Source: Suillus spraguei
Lineage: Eukaryota; Basidiomycota; Agaricomycetes; Boletales; Suillaceae
DNA length: 64,000 nucleotides
Reading direction: 5' to 3'
Assembly (NCBI GenBank): GCA_016800925.1
Contig: JABCPU010000347.1
Span: forward strand, 1-64,000
Part shown: positions 36,655 through 47,018 of the stretch, piece by piece
How the letters are laid out: each line of letters starts with the position of its first letter
Numbering within the stretch: position 1 is the first letter of the stretch
Notes under the pieces: model-generated
Database searches by the model: none
Told to the model about the DNA's origin: nothing
The model's input: only the letters and a program-made list of their open reading frames with translations
Position numbers and translations under genes: made by a program

Positions 36655-37955
36655 ATGTTGAATGAACATAGGAATCACTCGGGGACTTGCACTAGCGCCT
36701 CGGAGTCATCAGATGGCCTGTTAAATCACACCTTAACTAGTACTACTACAAGCGACCATTCTGAAGCTCCATCATTCACAATTAGAACCCTATGGACCAT
36801 CATCTCCAGCTCTGTTTTCACTCTGTTTGCGTGCATTTATGGTGTTTGGGCTCTGTGCCATTCACCCTAACATTCCGAGTCCCAATGACAACCTCAATGG
36901 GACCAGTGTCACTACAGCGGCGATTTGGCTACACGATAACGGCACTCATCGCTCCTGAACTCATTACACGGGCCATGCGCCAGTGTTTCAGCAGTCATCA
37001 AACTACAAGACATTTCAAGGATTCAGGATATTCAAAGTCAAAGTCTCTCTGAGTCAGCCGCAGGAGCAGCCTTTGAGTGAGTCACGCTTTGGAAACTCTG
37101 CATTCGCAACTCAGTCTGACTTGGAGCAACATGAAAATCACAACCTCATAGTACTCACTAAAGGTGCATCATCAGTACTGGTGTTTCCCTGGTGCTCTTG
37201 CGAAGTGGGTCAAAGCTCATTCAGTGTCAGAGTAATCAGAAGGTAAGCCTGATTGTGCTTTGAGTCACTCAGATATTGACTTGCGTCCATCCTTATTAGA
37301 TGCTGTATATTGACATTCCCGGGTCTACCCTAATGCCAGAAACCAGATCCACGACAAGAGCAAAGATGATGCGATCTCAAAAGGATCGATCGTCCTTCAA
37401 GTGGCCTGGTTTGTTATGCAGAGGCTCCGAATCATCACTGGCACCCGTGCCACTATCACCTCCAAACCACCCAGCTCGAAGTGGGGAAGCTCGCTTTTGC
37501 AGCTCTCAATTTTTGACCCCAGGCTATGCCATGTGGCAGAACAAGCCTCTCGACTTATGGCAATGTCTGAGTTCACATCCAGTGTACTAGGTCAAAACTA
37601 GAGGAGTATTTTGATAAGTATGTCTGCGCGTCAATTGAATTATATTACTACTGATTGCCTCTGGGTCGGCTAAAAGACAGATTTGGGGCTTGGGATCGTG
37701 GTTCCAGTCTTCCGCTCAATCATTCTCGAACTGATCATAAGGTTTGTCTGATATTTGAACTGCCCACATCTTGGATCTCAACATTTGATGGCAGCAGCAT
37801 AATCAAATATTCGGACGCCAATATTCTCGTTTCTTCTCATGGCAATCATCTTTCGCGGCATCTATCGTATAGCTTGCTCTCGCCATACCAAGAACAGGTG
37901 CTATGACAATAGCGCACGAGTGCCGTCGCTCCAAGCATAACTTTCACACCTCGCT
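36655..37955 (+). pseudogene. Ruined gene of an agaricomycete multipass membrane protein family
   Basis: Fragments in shifting frames appear in the order expected for a family known to me only as mushroom hypotheticals. They are SFTIRTLWTIISSSVFTLFA near 36772-36831, a HPNIPSPNDNLNGTS segment near 36862-36905, GYTITALIAPELITRAMRQ near 36925-36985, and DAISKGSIVLQVAWFVMQRL near 37370-37425. FLTPGYAMWQNKPLDLW near 37510-37560 and a FRGIYRIACS-type segment near 37850-37890 close the series. Frame changes and stops between them exceed what introns explain, so I call it a pseudogene, though a gene with several introns is not fully excluded. It is not the same as the intact membrane protein at 11145-13494. 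Confidence 0.5.
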
Positions 37956-40612
37956 TTGTTGTCACACAATTGAGTACCAGAAGTTGTGTTATCGTGAATG
38001 GCCTGATTCGTTTGGCATTTGACATCTAGTAGCTCGTGTGATCCTCTGGTACTTATGCTCACCACTTTATGCAATCTTTCTCCTAATGCATACAAGGCGG
38101 TGTCATGAACTAGTTGGGTACCATACTTTTAGTTCTCGTAATACTCTTCTTTTATTTGATGATATTCAGATGTGGCTTTCTTATTGTTGACGACGGAGCT
38201 ACGTACATACTAGTTTCACAACTACTATGAATACACGACCTGCACATATGGCATGACGCGAACGAACCAGTCTTGTTTGAACTCGCTCATCAATGAACCT
38301 GGCAGCGAAATAAAGTGTTTGATACGCTGCGGCTGATAAAACGGACGACTCACAAGCAGATAGTAGCATTCCCAATTGACGGAGACAGCTTACTTTGCGA
38401 TGTGCAGTGTCCGCCTCTATCACCCAGAGATCAATGCTCTATCCGCAGAAATGGTGTTTCTAAAGGTGCGTGACTTATTTCAAGTAATTAACTCACGGTG
38501 CCACCTTCAGAAATAAAACATTCTGATTAGCAAGCTTTCGATTCTTATTGTCTTTGGCGAAGCATGCCTCACCATTGATGGCTGCGGAGGGAGTGAGAGA
38601 AGGGCCGGACTCTGGAGGGCGCAATCGAATGAGAAGGCGAAGACGGTGAGTGCATGGCTATTTTTTCGAGGTGATGGTAGCGTAATCGCACATACCTCAT
38701 TCAGGGTGACCCAGTACTTCCTAATACCCGTGCCAATACTCTCCGGTAAGGTTTGACTTGGCCCACAACGACCGATCTTTCATCACGACCCTGGGGGTTG
38801 ACCAAATGTTTCGGCATTAAAATATTAATGGATCGCCTCCTTTCAGCAGGCGTTGCAACCATTTGGGACACCACACCCATTCCCCGTGACGACATCCCAA
38901 ATACCAGTGCTACTCCAACACGAGTGACATTTAGGCAGCACTGGATATAGTAGTGGATATAGTAGTTGATATGCACTCCGCCCTGAAAATGAGATATCGT
39001 CAGAACTGGATCAGGTTGGGACTTGCAGAAGACTGACATTTGACAGCGGCACGGGACATTCAAAGCACTCGTTCAGAAGTAGAAGAGCATTGTGAACACT
39101 GTTGGAAATGATCTAGCTCTATCACATTCAATACGTCGGACCACTGGATCTTCTTCCTCAGCTTTAACTTTACCGTCGTGGACACCTTTCAGTGTTCACT
39201 GGTCGTGTCTGGCAGGGAACTTTCTGATGACGGTACTTATCTCGTGTACTGCTGCATTTTACGAGGTCTCACGAGTTCAGAGAGCTGCTCATGATCAATG
39301 TCCTGTTAGGAATATCATATTGTCCGTTACCGCCCCTTCATTGTGTCGTGTCGTCGAGAATTTCCGTTGTATGATTCGAGGTGTTATGCATTGTTCAATA
39401 TTCACGTTAGTACAAGCATCATAAGGACTAATTTTAAGACATGCCGCATGTGCCGTGGACGAAGATGAAGTAATGGATGGTAAAAGTTTATGTGCCTGTT
39501 GAAAAGATGTACTGTTGACATAGTAGCCTTGAAGTGCGGTCTTCAAGCAGCAGTCAAAAGTGTTAACGTCTTTCCAAAAAAAAAAAAAAAAGGTAGCAAT
39601 GCATCAGGGAAACGTAATTCACTACGGAGCACTGCGTAGCACGATCCAACCTGCTGATGTGTACGCCATTGTGGTAGGAACGTGAGGCCTTGAGGGCCCG
39701 GAGAAGGGGATGAAGACGAAACGAAAGGTTCATCGTCTGAGACTATCTCGATATGGTTGAAGTCGTCGCGCCTGGCCGCACGATCCTCGTTCCAAATGGA
39801 TATAGGAGCGTCGTTCTAGGAAGAGGATGTCATAACACGCTGAGAAATAAATCTGGGACGTGCCTGTGCTATATGTCAACTTCACTGATACTATGATTGT
39901 CGATTTTGCAGCGGGCGGCTGCAAGAGTATCCCGGGGACGTCTGGAGGTCCAGAGTTCGAATCGTTAAACATTCTGATGGGATCGACATATGTTAACGGA
40001 TTTAAAGCATTATAAATTTCGAATTCTATACTGCATAAAATGAAATCTTGAGAATCACACGTTACGTTCACTCGCTTAGTAAGCATTTGTTTGCCAGCGC
40101 TCGACGAGTCCTAGTCAACGCTCCTCGATTGGCACCTTTGAAATTGTACTAACGAGGTTGCTATCTTACAGTTGTCGATCTAATAGGAGTCAAGCTGTAC
40201 AGGCCCAACCTGAGGACCTTCGTTCAAGTAAAGGCCTCGAGATTGCGTGGGTCATGACATATATATTTGAAATAAGTGGAAGCGCTGTGGTTGGATTGCT
40301 GGGGTGAGTTCCGTACTACTTTACTAGTAGCGATGCAGTGATCTCTCTTCGCATATATATTTGTACCTCATCACATATGGTAACGCTAGGCCGATCTTGT
40401 TTCTAATCACGGTACTTGTGAAGTAGTGTCAAGTCTTGACCCCACCTTGTCAAGTCTCATGCAGCCTAGGCTCTGTGCCCCGTATTTCTATGTCAACTTT
40501 TTGTCAAGCCTCATCCAGGCTGGGTCTAATCACGACAAATTCTTCCCAATATCTTCGCACTGGCAGCCTGCGTACTAGTGTCAACCTCCATGGTCCACCC
40601 GTAGTTATGCCG
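37956..40612. other. Intergenic, 2.7 kb, no gene seen
   Basis: Scattered short open frames without recognisable domains (for example 38701-39063 and 39730-40086, minus strand). A run of about 16 adenines lies at about 39575-39590 with no element body or target duplication recognised beside it. Confidence 0.45.
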
Positions 40613-40744
40613 CGTCAGTGCCGCATCAAGCAAATTGTGCCGCGTCAATGCTTCGCCAATGTGGTGTCACATCCACGTCAAACCTCATCCGCACCACGTC
40701 AGTGCCTCGTCACGGTATCGTCACACCTACCACATGCTGCGTCA
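40613..40744 (+). promoter_or_regulatory. Cluster of seven CGTCA motifs upstream of the elongase gene
   Basis: CGTCA occurs at 40613, 40643, 40676, 40697, 40708, 40719 and 40740, several of them as GCGTCAGTG. This is the CRE half-site (TGACG on the other strand) bound by CREB/ATF-type bZIP factors. The cluster lies 225-355 bp before the ATG. A degenerate tandem repeat origin is equally possible. Confidence 0.35.
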
Positions 40745-40967
40745 GTGTCTCCACATAATACTCACAACTTGTATCTTTCGCCCCCCATCGATCATCCTCT
40801 ATCCAACAGTAGCAAGCTCCGGTGGCATTGCAAGTCCCGAGATCACAGCTGTAGTCTTGACCTGAATTAGATCCAGGCATTCAGTATCTACCATTTGTAG
40901 TACTTCAGTGTATTTTCTCATTGGCAGCCATATTTTCCTCCTCTTCCAGCCTGTATCACCCCCTCAA

Positions 40968-42115
40968 ATGACTCCCTTATCTGACCTCCTGCTTTTCATA
41001 CTGCCAACGGACTCTATCCCTGTTCATCTCAAATCACACATTCCAGGCGTCTCGCCCTTCTCTACTTGGTCTACGGTGTCAATTGTCATTGCCTTCTATG
41101 TCGTTTCCATCTTGGTGGTACGCGAGTTCATGAAACATCTACCTTCATTCAAACTACAGATGCTCTTCAAATTCCACAATGCATTGCTCAGCATCGCCAG
41201 TCTTGCTCTTCTGTTATTGATAACGGAAGAGGCGGTTTCGTTATGGATGAACGTCGGAACTTTCAATTCGATGTGCGCACCTTCGTCTTGGACTTATGTG
41301 AGTGACCTATCAGTAAAAATTTCTGGCTATACTCACAATGTACATGCGCTGATAGAAACTAGAGTTCTACTACATTGTCAATTATTACTTCAAGTACTAT
41401 GAGTTCCTTGACACATTATTTTTGGTCTTGAGGAAGAAGCCTCTTAGTGCGTCGTCTAACATCCTTTGCAAACAACTGTGGATTATGTCAGCAGCCTTTT
41501 TGCACGTCTTTCATCATGCCTCAGCTGCATCACTGCCTTTTGTTCAGTTGAACGGAAAAATAATCCCAGTGAGTTGAATCCTGCACTTCAATATCACTGC
41601 TTACTCATGCATCATAATTTAGTCTTGGATCATTGTCTCCACCAACCTTCTGGTTCACGTTGTGATGTGTAAGTGGTTATGGGGCTTTCAGACATGATAC
41701 TGAATTTTCCGCAGACTATTATTACTACGCAACTGCAGAAGGCGCTAAATTATGGGTAATTATAGATCACTCTGATGAACTTTCGCTCACTGTCACCACA
41801 TAGTGGAAGAAGTACCTCACAACAATGCAAATCATTCAATTCATCATCGATCTCTTCATATTTTGTTTCACCAGTACGTGCCCCGTTTAACGTCCGTTCT
41901 CTGTGCTCAGTTTGTGCTCAGTGTACCAGCACTACGCCTATACATATTTCCCCGGACTTCCACACTTTGGCGATTGTCCTGGCAGCGAATCAGCAGCATT
42001 ATTTTGTGGCGCTTTTATCTTAAGTTATTTGCTGCTCTTCGCGGATTTTTATATCCGCACATACAACAAAAAACTTCCTTTAAGGCGAAAACAACCTGAG
42101 CTGGTCAGAATATAG
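40968..42115 (+). CDS. ELO-family very-long-chain fatty acid elongase (3-ketoacyl-CoA synthase)
   Basis: The enzyme condenses malonyl-CoA with acyl-CoA in the endoplasmic reticulum membrane. The start MTPLSDLLLFILP at 40968 leads into TM1 (WSTVSIVIAFYVVSILVV) and TM2 (LLSIASLALLLLIT). A 58-nt intron (41298-41355) joins SWTY to KLEFYYIVNYYFKYYEFLDT and LFLVLRKKPL, both family signatures. The catalytic histidine box HVFHH is at 41503-41517, followed by the YYYYATAEGAKLWWKKYLTTMQIIQF region. The C-terminus holds FADFYIRTYNKKLPLRRKQPE, whose lysine/arginine tail fits ER retention. Five or six short introns are needed, and frame is kept across those checked. The protein would be about 290-300 residues, normal for the family. 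Chain-length specificity cannot be told. Confidence 0.9.
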
Positions 42116-42355
42116 TCTCAAGTGAAAATAGACATATGTATGCACACCGTTTCCTCTGCCTCGTGATATATCGATAGAGCGATGCTGATCGATCGATGAT
42201 AGAACAAAATGGCTTTCGTGGTCAAATAGAACGTTACATCTAGAATTGTAGTGTAGGGATAGCATGTCCGCTACGCCCTGACCAATGCTTTATCTATTCG
42301 AAGAGCTTCACTTCTGAGTCGTATCCGAGACCTGCAGATATATTTTTTATTATCT

Positions 42356-42603
42356 TTGAATCAATTTACACTGGTGTCTCACAGCGATTAGGCAAGCGGA
42401 GTCCCCCAGTTTCATACTCGGGGGACTCAGACAAGTTTTATTGCGAACTGAGAGAGCGAAAAGTACATGATACGGCAGTGTAAGGCAAAACAGATGCTAG
42501 ACTCGATAAGATGTGCTTGAGAATGAGCAATAAAACTAGGAGACAGACTTCAATAGGCAAGAAAAGACCAGAATTGAGTGTCGGAGGCACGATAGAAATG
42601 CTA
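42356..42603 (+). repeat. Left inverted terminal repeat of the DIRS-like element
   Basis: It begins TTGAATCAATTTACACTGG and is matched in reverse complement at 46225-46472 with very few differences. It contains a GAGTCCCCC/GGGGGACTC hairpin at 42399-42428. Confidence 0.92.
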
Positions 42604-42758
42604 TAAGGCTATTTTATTTTTATTTTTATTTTTTATAACGTGTTTTTTCGTTGTTTTGTGGTCATGGTGCCAGGCGAGTAGGTGAAATCCAGTCGAAACA
42701 AGCGATTAGGCGAAATCCAGTCTGAGTCAAGAATGAGGTCATGTGTGAGTCAATCCGT

Positions 42759-43883
42759 TCATGTAGCAGGGTTGCGTTCACGAGCCGAGCCGTGTAGTAA
42801 AGCGTTGAGCAGAAAAGGATGCTGGCGGATATACTTTCTGAATTCATCAGAGGACCACCGACCTGCTGCCTGAATAAGGTCTGGAGCCATTCCCGCAATC
42901 GCAAGTGCAGTTGCACCTCCAGCCCTCATTGAATGTCCTGACATCGCGTTACCACAGTGTCGACGTAAGCGTCGTAAGAACCAACTTCTAGTTGGTATGG
43001 CGCCCGTGCTCGACAACCAAAGTGCCGGCCGACTTGGAAATGGAAATGCAGTGTCACGAAACGTCAAATAGCAATGGATGAGCGGAAGAGGATCCAAATC
43101 AATAACAGAACGTGACGGGATGAGGATAGTGGTGCCAGTCCCCAAACTGTCATTCTTCTGGGAAGGCAGTGTATATGACATGGCGGTGTCGGTGATAGTG
43201 AGTGTGTGTCGTAAAGGCACCTTCCGGTAAGTCTGATGGCTGATTGCATCTGGCCAGGTCAATTCTCCAAGACGTTGGAGTGTTGCAAAACCGGTGAATA
43301 ACAGGGCAAGGAAGAGACTATCATCATGTTGCAGTGAAGAACCAAAAAACAAGCGCACACGTTGCAAGTCATCCACACACAAAGGTAACTTCCTTTGTAT
43401 TGGTTTTGACATACGGCGTTTGCAACCACGGAGAGTCCGTGCAACCAAGGGTGAACGTCGCGCGGCCCGTACCATGGGGTATGTGTCCTCTAGCCGACTG
43501 GCGATGCCCGAAAGATATGAGTCAACTGACCGCGGTTCAATATGGTGTGATAACCATACAACATAAAAAGATAATGTATCCACTGTGGGATCAATAGGGA
43601 GGTGGTGCAGCCGACAGAAAGTGATGTAAGAGTTGAGATGTGAGTCGTAAACAGACGCAGTAGTGGAATCAATAGCAAAACCAAGCGCCACTGAACGTTC
43701 GTATAAGAGACGCTCGTGTGTCCAGGCTGCCTGGATGATAGTGAAACTTGCATCATTTTTTTGCTGCCCCCAGCGCATTCCGAGGGGGTTCGAAATCAAA
43801 AAAGCTGGCATCTGGTGCCAACTCCAAAACTCTTTCGTTTTGAAATCGTGAGAGTGCGTCTGCAACCATATTCTCACATCCAC
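42759..43883 (-). CDS. Tyrosine recombinase of the DIRS-like element
   Basis: The frame has 374 codons. A core-binding domain (VALGFAIDSTTASVYDSHLN, then VDSYLSGIASRLE) precedes the catalytic domain. The catalytic residues are visible as the first Arg in LQRLGELTWPD, the HxxR box in GHSMRAGGATALAIAGM, and the tyrosine in EFRKYIRQHPFLL. It would integrate the circular cDNA by strand exchange. It overlaps the end of the RT frame (43753-43883) in another frame. The true start may be within the overlap, since the first 40 or so residues shadow the RT C-terminus. Intact. Confidence 0.85.
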   Translation of the reverse strand: MDVRIWLQTHSHDFKTKEFWSWHQMPAFLISNPLGMRWGQQKNDASFTIIQAAWTHERLLYERSVALGFAIDSTTASVYDSHLNSYITFCRLHHLPIDPTVDTLSFYVVWLSHHIEPRSVDSYLSGIASRLEDTYPMVRAARRSPLVARTLRGCKRRMSKPIQRKLPLCVDDLQRVRLFFGSSLQHDDSLFLALLFTGFATLQRLGELTWPDAISHQTYRKVPLRHTLTITDTAMSYTLPSQKNDSLGTGTTILIPSRSVIDLDPLPLIHCYLTFRDTAFPFPSRPALWLSSTGAIPTRSWFLRRLRRHCGNAMSGHSMRAGGATALAIAGMAPDLIQAAGRWSSDEFRKYIRQHPFLLNALLHGSARERNPAT

Positions 43884-45861
43884 TAATGTGCTCTACACGT
43901 AAGTCCACCTCATACTCGAGTAGAACATCCATTGCCGAGAGCATGATGGAATTATAAGGAGGATGCGCACGGAGAGAGTTGAACATCGACACTGTATTTG
44001 TGTTATCGGTGTATATGAGCATTCGGGGTGGGACTTCTGTCATGTTAGGGATTGCGTGAATTGCGGAGCAAACCGCCAATGCTTCAAAGAAAAAGATGGT
44101 GTTTTTAGGAGCATCCGCAGGCAAAGATGATTGACCCGCAAAGTTATCATGAGGGAACCAGAGACCCATTCCTACACCAGATGCGTCGGTATAAGCAACC
44201 ACGACATCATCAGATGATGGATCAAAATCCAAAGATTTGTAAAACATGAGCCCAGGTAAATGTTCCATATGATCAGCCATCCAAGTGAGTTCGCAAATGA
44301 TAGGATTGTTGACATGAAGGCGTGCGCGTGGTTGAATTTTCCCGCGAATCTTCTCATACACAGCCGAAAGTCCTGGTTTGAGCAAAGGGAAAATATTGAA
44401 ACTCCATTCGCACCATCCGGCAAGCTGTTGATATTCGCGAAGCGTCCAACGATAGTTTTTACAGGCAAAGTCACGTAGATGCTTGATCAACTCATTCTTT
44501 TTGTGCCTCGGCAAAGTAGCAGACATAGCGTTAGGGTCGACGTCGAAACCAATAATGGTCAGAGTTGAACCAAAGAGTTGTTTGGGACGATCATGAGGAA
44601 TTCCGAGCTCGTCCCAGAGTTGTAACAGACGAGTCTGTTTCTCAGGGTAGTCAGTTTGATAAGGCGAATAGTACAACATACGCTCTGCTAGCTCAAATGA
44701 AAAAGAGTCGTCCATATAAAGTTTAAGAGCATCGATAAGCATGCGATGAATTGCAATCCAAGTGACCAGTGACATAAACGAGATCCAGACCTTAGGGGAT
44801 CCTCGTCCTCCAAAGTTATTGCAACGATCCACATGACGTTGACCTTGTACCGTTAGCACTTGCTTGGTTTGCCACAGCGGGTGCATAGGTAAGCGCCGAA
44901 AAGCTTGAGAAACATCCGATTTAAGAAGGACCAATTTATCATTAGGATGTTCTTGTCGAAATTGCAGCAGGGAAGCACCAAGCGAATGCAAACCGTCAAG
45001 TTTGGTGCCTCTAACGGCATCTGAATCAATCATGGAGTTCAGCGAGTATTCTCCTGCTGTGTGATCCACTACAAGGCGTAGTTTATCCGAATTGGGTTTA
45101 GGGACGGTATGCATTGGCACACTGTACATTCCGGGGAATAAATCTGGACCAAAAGGCTCTGATACACATCCAAGACGTATTTCTTCTCGTAGCTGTTCCT
45201 CAATAAACTTTTCTTGATCCGCTGATTTTGCACAGGTGTGCATTGAGTTATCGTTTATAGAGGGATATGACTCATCCGAAGCATCTGCCCATGGCCAAAA
45301 ACCTTCACGTAAGGCTCGACACACCGACAAAACGAAAGGTTGATTTGGATGGTCAGCAAGGAGAACTTGAAACCGATCAACGTTGATTGGTGTTACTATT
45401 TTGAAGAGATCTGGATGATTGCATACTGTGCGGGCTGCATCACTGTCCATAAGGTAAGTAGGAGCCTCTGGGACAGGATCCGCATACTCTGTAGAACATG
45501 CGGTTGGGCTAAATGAATTATCGGTTGGCAGCCAAATCAGCCCTCGGCAAAAACACGGACGTTTAAGGTATTTTTCAGGCTGATTTAGTGTTCCCGTCCT
45601 CATGATGTTTTGTTTTGACATGACGACGGGCACAGATACGTCCATTTTGTTCGACATTGCAGACATGTGCGTAACAACAGGTGGCTGCACTGTGTGTGCA
45701 TTCACCATTATTCCATTTACGGCAGGGTTCTCGTTTGGTGACATTTTCTCGACCTCCTCCAGTGGATTTGTTAGATTCCTCCGTTTCATTATGCAGTCTT
45801 CCTCCAGCAGAGAAGTGCGAGCTGTAGATGTCCCTGAAGCACTCAAAGTCTGACAATTCAT
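43753..45861 (-). CDS. Reverse transcriptase and RNase H of the DIRS-like element
   Basis: The single open frame has 702 codons. It contains PDLFKIVTPINVDRFQVLL, the RT fingers SVPMHTVPKPNSDKLRLVVD and KSDVSQAFRRLPMHP, and the catalytic ALKLYMDDSFSFE near 44700-44740. YQQLAGWCEWSFNIFPLLKP and an RNase H with VVVAYTDASGVGMGLW and MLIYTDNTNTVSMFN follow. The first 95 or so residues overlap the CCCH finger frame and are probably not a separate domain. It would copy element RNA in the cytoplasm or nucleus. No break is seen. Confidence 0.88.
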   Translation of the reverse strand: MNCQTLSASGTSTARTSLLEEDCIMKRRNLTNPLEEVEKMSPNENPAVNGIMVNAHTVQPPVVTHMSAMSNKMDVSVPVVMSKQNIMRTGTLNQPEKYLKRPCFCRGLIWLPTDNSFSPTACSTEYADPVPEAPTYLMDSDAARTVCNHPDLFKIVTPINVDRFQVLLADHPNQPFVLSVCRALREGFWPWADASDESYPSINDNSMHTCAKSADQEKFIEEQLREEIRLGCVSEPFGPDLFPGMYSVPMHTVPKPNSDKLRLVVDHTAGEYSLNSMIDSDAVRGTKLDGLHSLGASLLQFRQEHPNDKLVLLKSDVSQAFRRLPMHPLWQTKQVLTVQGQRHVDRCNNFGGRGSPKVWISFMSLVTWIAIHRMLIDALKLYMDDSFSFELAERMLYYSPYQTDYPEKQTRLLQLWDELGIPHDRPKQLFGSTLTIIGFDVDPNAMSATLPRHKKNELIKHLRDFACKNYRWTLREYQQLAGWCEWSFNIFPLLKPGLSAVYEKIRGKIQPRARLHVNNPIICELTWMADHMEHLPGLMFYKSLDFDPSSDDVVVAYTDASGVGMGLWFPHDNFAGQSSLPADAPKNTIFFFEALAVCSAIHAIPNMTEVPPRMLIYTDNTNTVSMFNSLRAHPPYNSIMLSAMDVLLEYEVDLRVEHISGCENMVADALSRFQNERVLELAPDASFFDFEPPRNALGAAKK

Positions 45862-45930
45862 ACCTGGTAACCTGCGAGTGTTTCCAACTCTGAATCTGAC
45901 AGATTTGTCATATCTGATGACTCGTTCATA
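45575..45930 (-). CDS. Gag-like frame with CCCH-type finger, N-terminally reduced
   Basis: The frame from about 45856 to 45575 reads LSDFECFRDIYSSHF, then the cysteine-histidine segment CRKWNNGECTHSAATCCYAHVC, and ends just before the RT homology begins. Upstream, the same protein continues as RVIRYDKSVRFRVGNTRR in another frame. Eight extra bases (TTACCAGG, about 45866-45873) separate the two and throw the N-terminal part into the RT frame. The finger would bind nucleic acid. The equivalent frame in the second DIRS-like element (59210-59770) is continuous across this point. Confidence 0.6.
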
Positions 45931-46224
45931 GCAGCTTTCCGATTGTTGATCTAAATTATTAAATTATTAAATTATTTACTTGGAGTTAAACTTGTTTAAC
46001 TAAGTTGAATCGATTCATGACGCTGGTCGAAACAACCTCGTGACTCTGTGTCATACTTAGAGGCCCCTTTACCAATCTAGATAAAGTGTCTGACTGATCA
46101 GTCGGTTTTGATCTGCATGTCGCACACTTGTCTTCTGAGCACCGTCTGCTCATGCACATTCAGCACCATTTTATTTCGTGTCCCACCCACCCTGTATTTT
46201 CCCACTAAAACATTGCAACTTTTC

Positions 46225-46472
46225 TAGCATTTCTATTGTGCCTCCGACACTCAATTCTGGTCTTTTCTTGCCTATTGAAGTCTGTCTCCTAGTTTTATTG
46301 CTCATTCTCAAGCACATCTTATCGAGTCTAGCATCTGTTTTGCCTTACACTGCCGTATCATGTACTTTTCGCTCTCTCAGTTCGCAATAAAACTTGTCTG
46401 AGTCCCCCGAGTATGAAACTGGGGGACTCTGCTTGCCTAATCGCTGTGAGACACCAGTGTAAATTGATTCAA
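46225..46472 (-). repeat. Right inverted terminal repeat of the DIRS-like element
   Basis: This is the reverse complement of 42356-42603. Its hairpin is at 46400-46429, at the same distance from the outer end as in the left repeat. Confidence 0.92.
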
Positions 46473-47018
46473 GCTCTTTGCATAAAGGACGGTAATGTCA
46501 CGTTACCCTTGTACTTACGCCTCATTTTATTACATCATGTCACTCATCACTCAGTCACCTTGTGGAGGTCACAGGTATTAGGCTTTTCATAGTAGAGAAT
46601 TGCTGGCACCAATCTTGTTCTGAACTTCTGCAGGTGTTGTGAGTCCACTCAGACTTAGGGGTCTGGACTCTTGGTATTAATCAGAACCCTTGAAGTATTA
46701 CGAGAGTGAGAAGTCGATGGGCGATGATGATTGGATGACTAGTAGGTTCTTTCTTCATTCGACTTCAAATATCGTGCTTGTTCAAGTTTGTGTCTCACGA
46801 TGGCGAAACACAAGTTGTCAAGAGATTCGACTCAAGAAACCCACACACCTAGCCAAGCGGCAACAACTCATGGAAGCTCGGTAGAGAATCACTCTAATAG
46901 TTCACTTAACTCCGAATACTGACATCGACACATCCTGCCCCTAGTACTGACCCCATAAAAAAGCCTGTCAGGAGGTTGAGCACAGTGTTGAGGACGATAT
47001 GCACAACTTAAGGATCAC
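46473..47018. other. Intergenic between DIRS-like element and gypsy copy 2
   Basis: No gene is seen. A stretch around 46655-46745 (GGTCTGGACTCT, then GATTGGATGACTAGT) is weakly similar to 54829-54890 on the far side of the gypsy element. It may be a diverged older repeat. Positions 47014-47018 (ATCAC) are the gypsy target duplication. Confidence 0.45.

Larger units (their letters stand above)
42356..46472 (-). mobile_element. DIRS-order tyrosine-recombinase retrotransposon with 248-bp inverted terminal repeats
   Basis: The element spans 4117 bp on the minus strand. It holds a CCCH-finger Gag-like frame, RT-RNase H and a tyrosine recombinase, flanked by inverted repeats at 42356-42603 and 46225-46472. 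DIRS elements use a recombinase in place of DDE integrase and make no target duplication. None is seen here. The ends are almost identical and both large frames are open, so the copy is young. The N-terminal part of Gag seen in the related element at 59 kb is missing. Confidence 0.88.

Noticed and set aside
39575..39590. Poly-A run as a possible LINE tail
   Set aside because: No element body or target duplication could be recognised beside it, so it is treated as a simple homopolymer.
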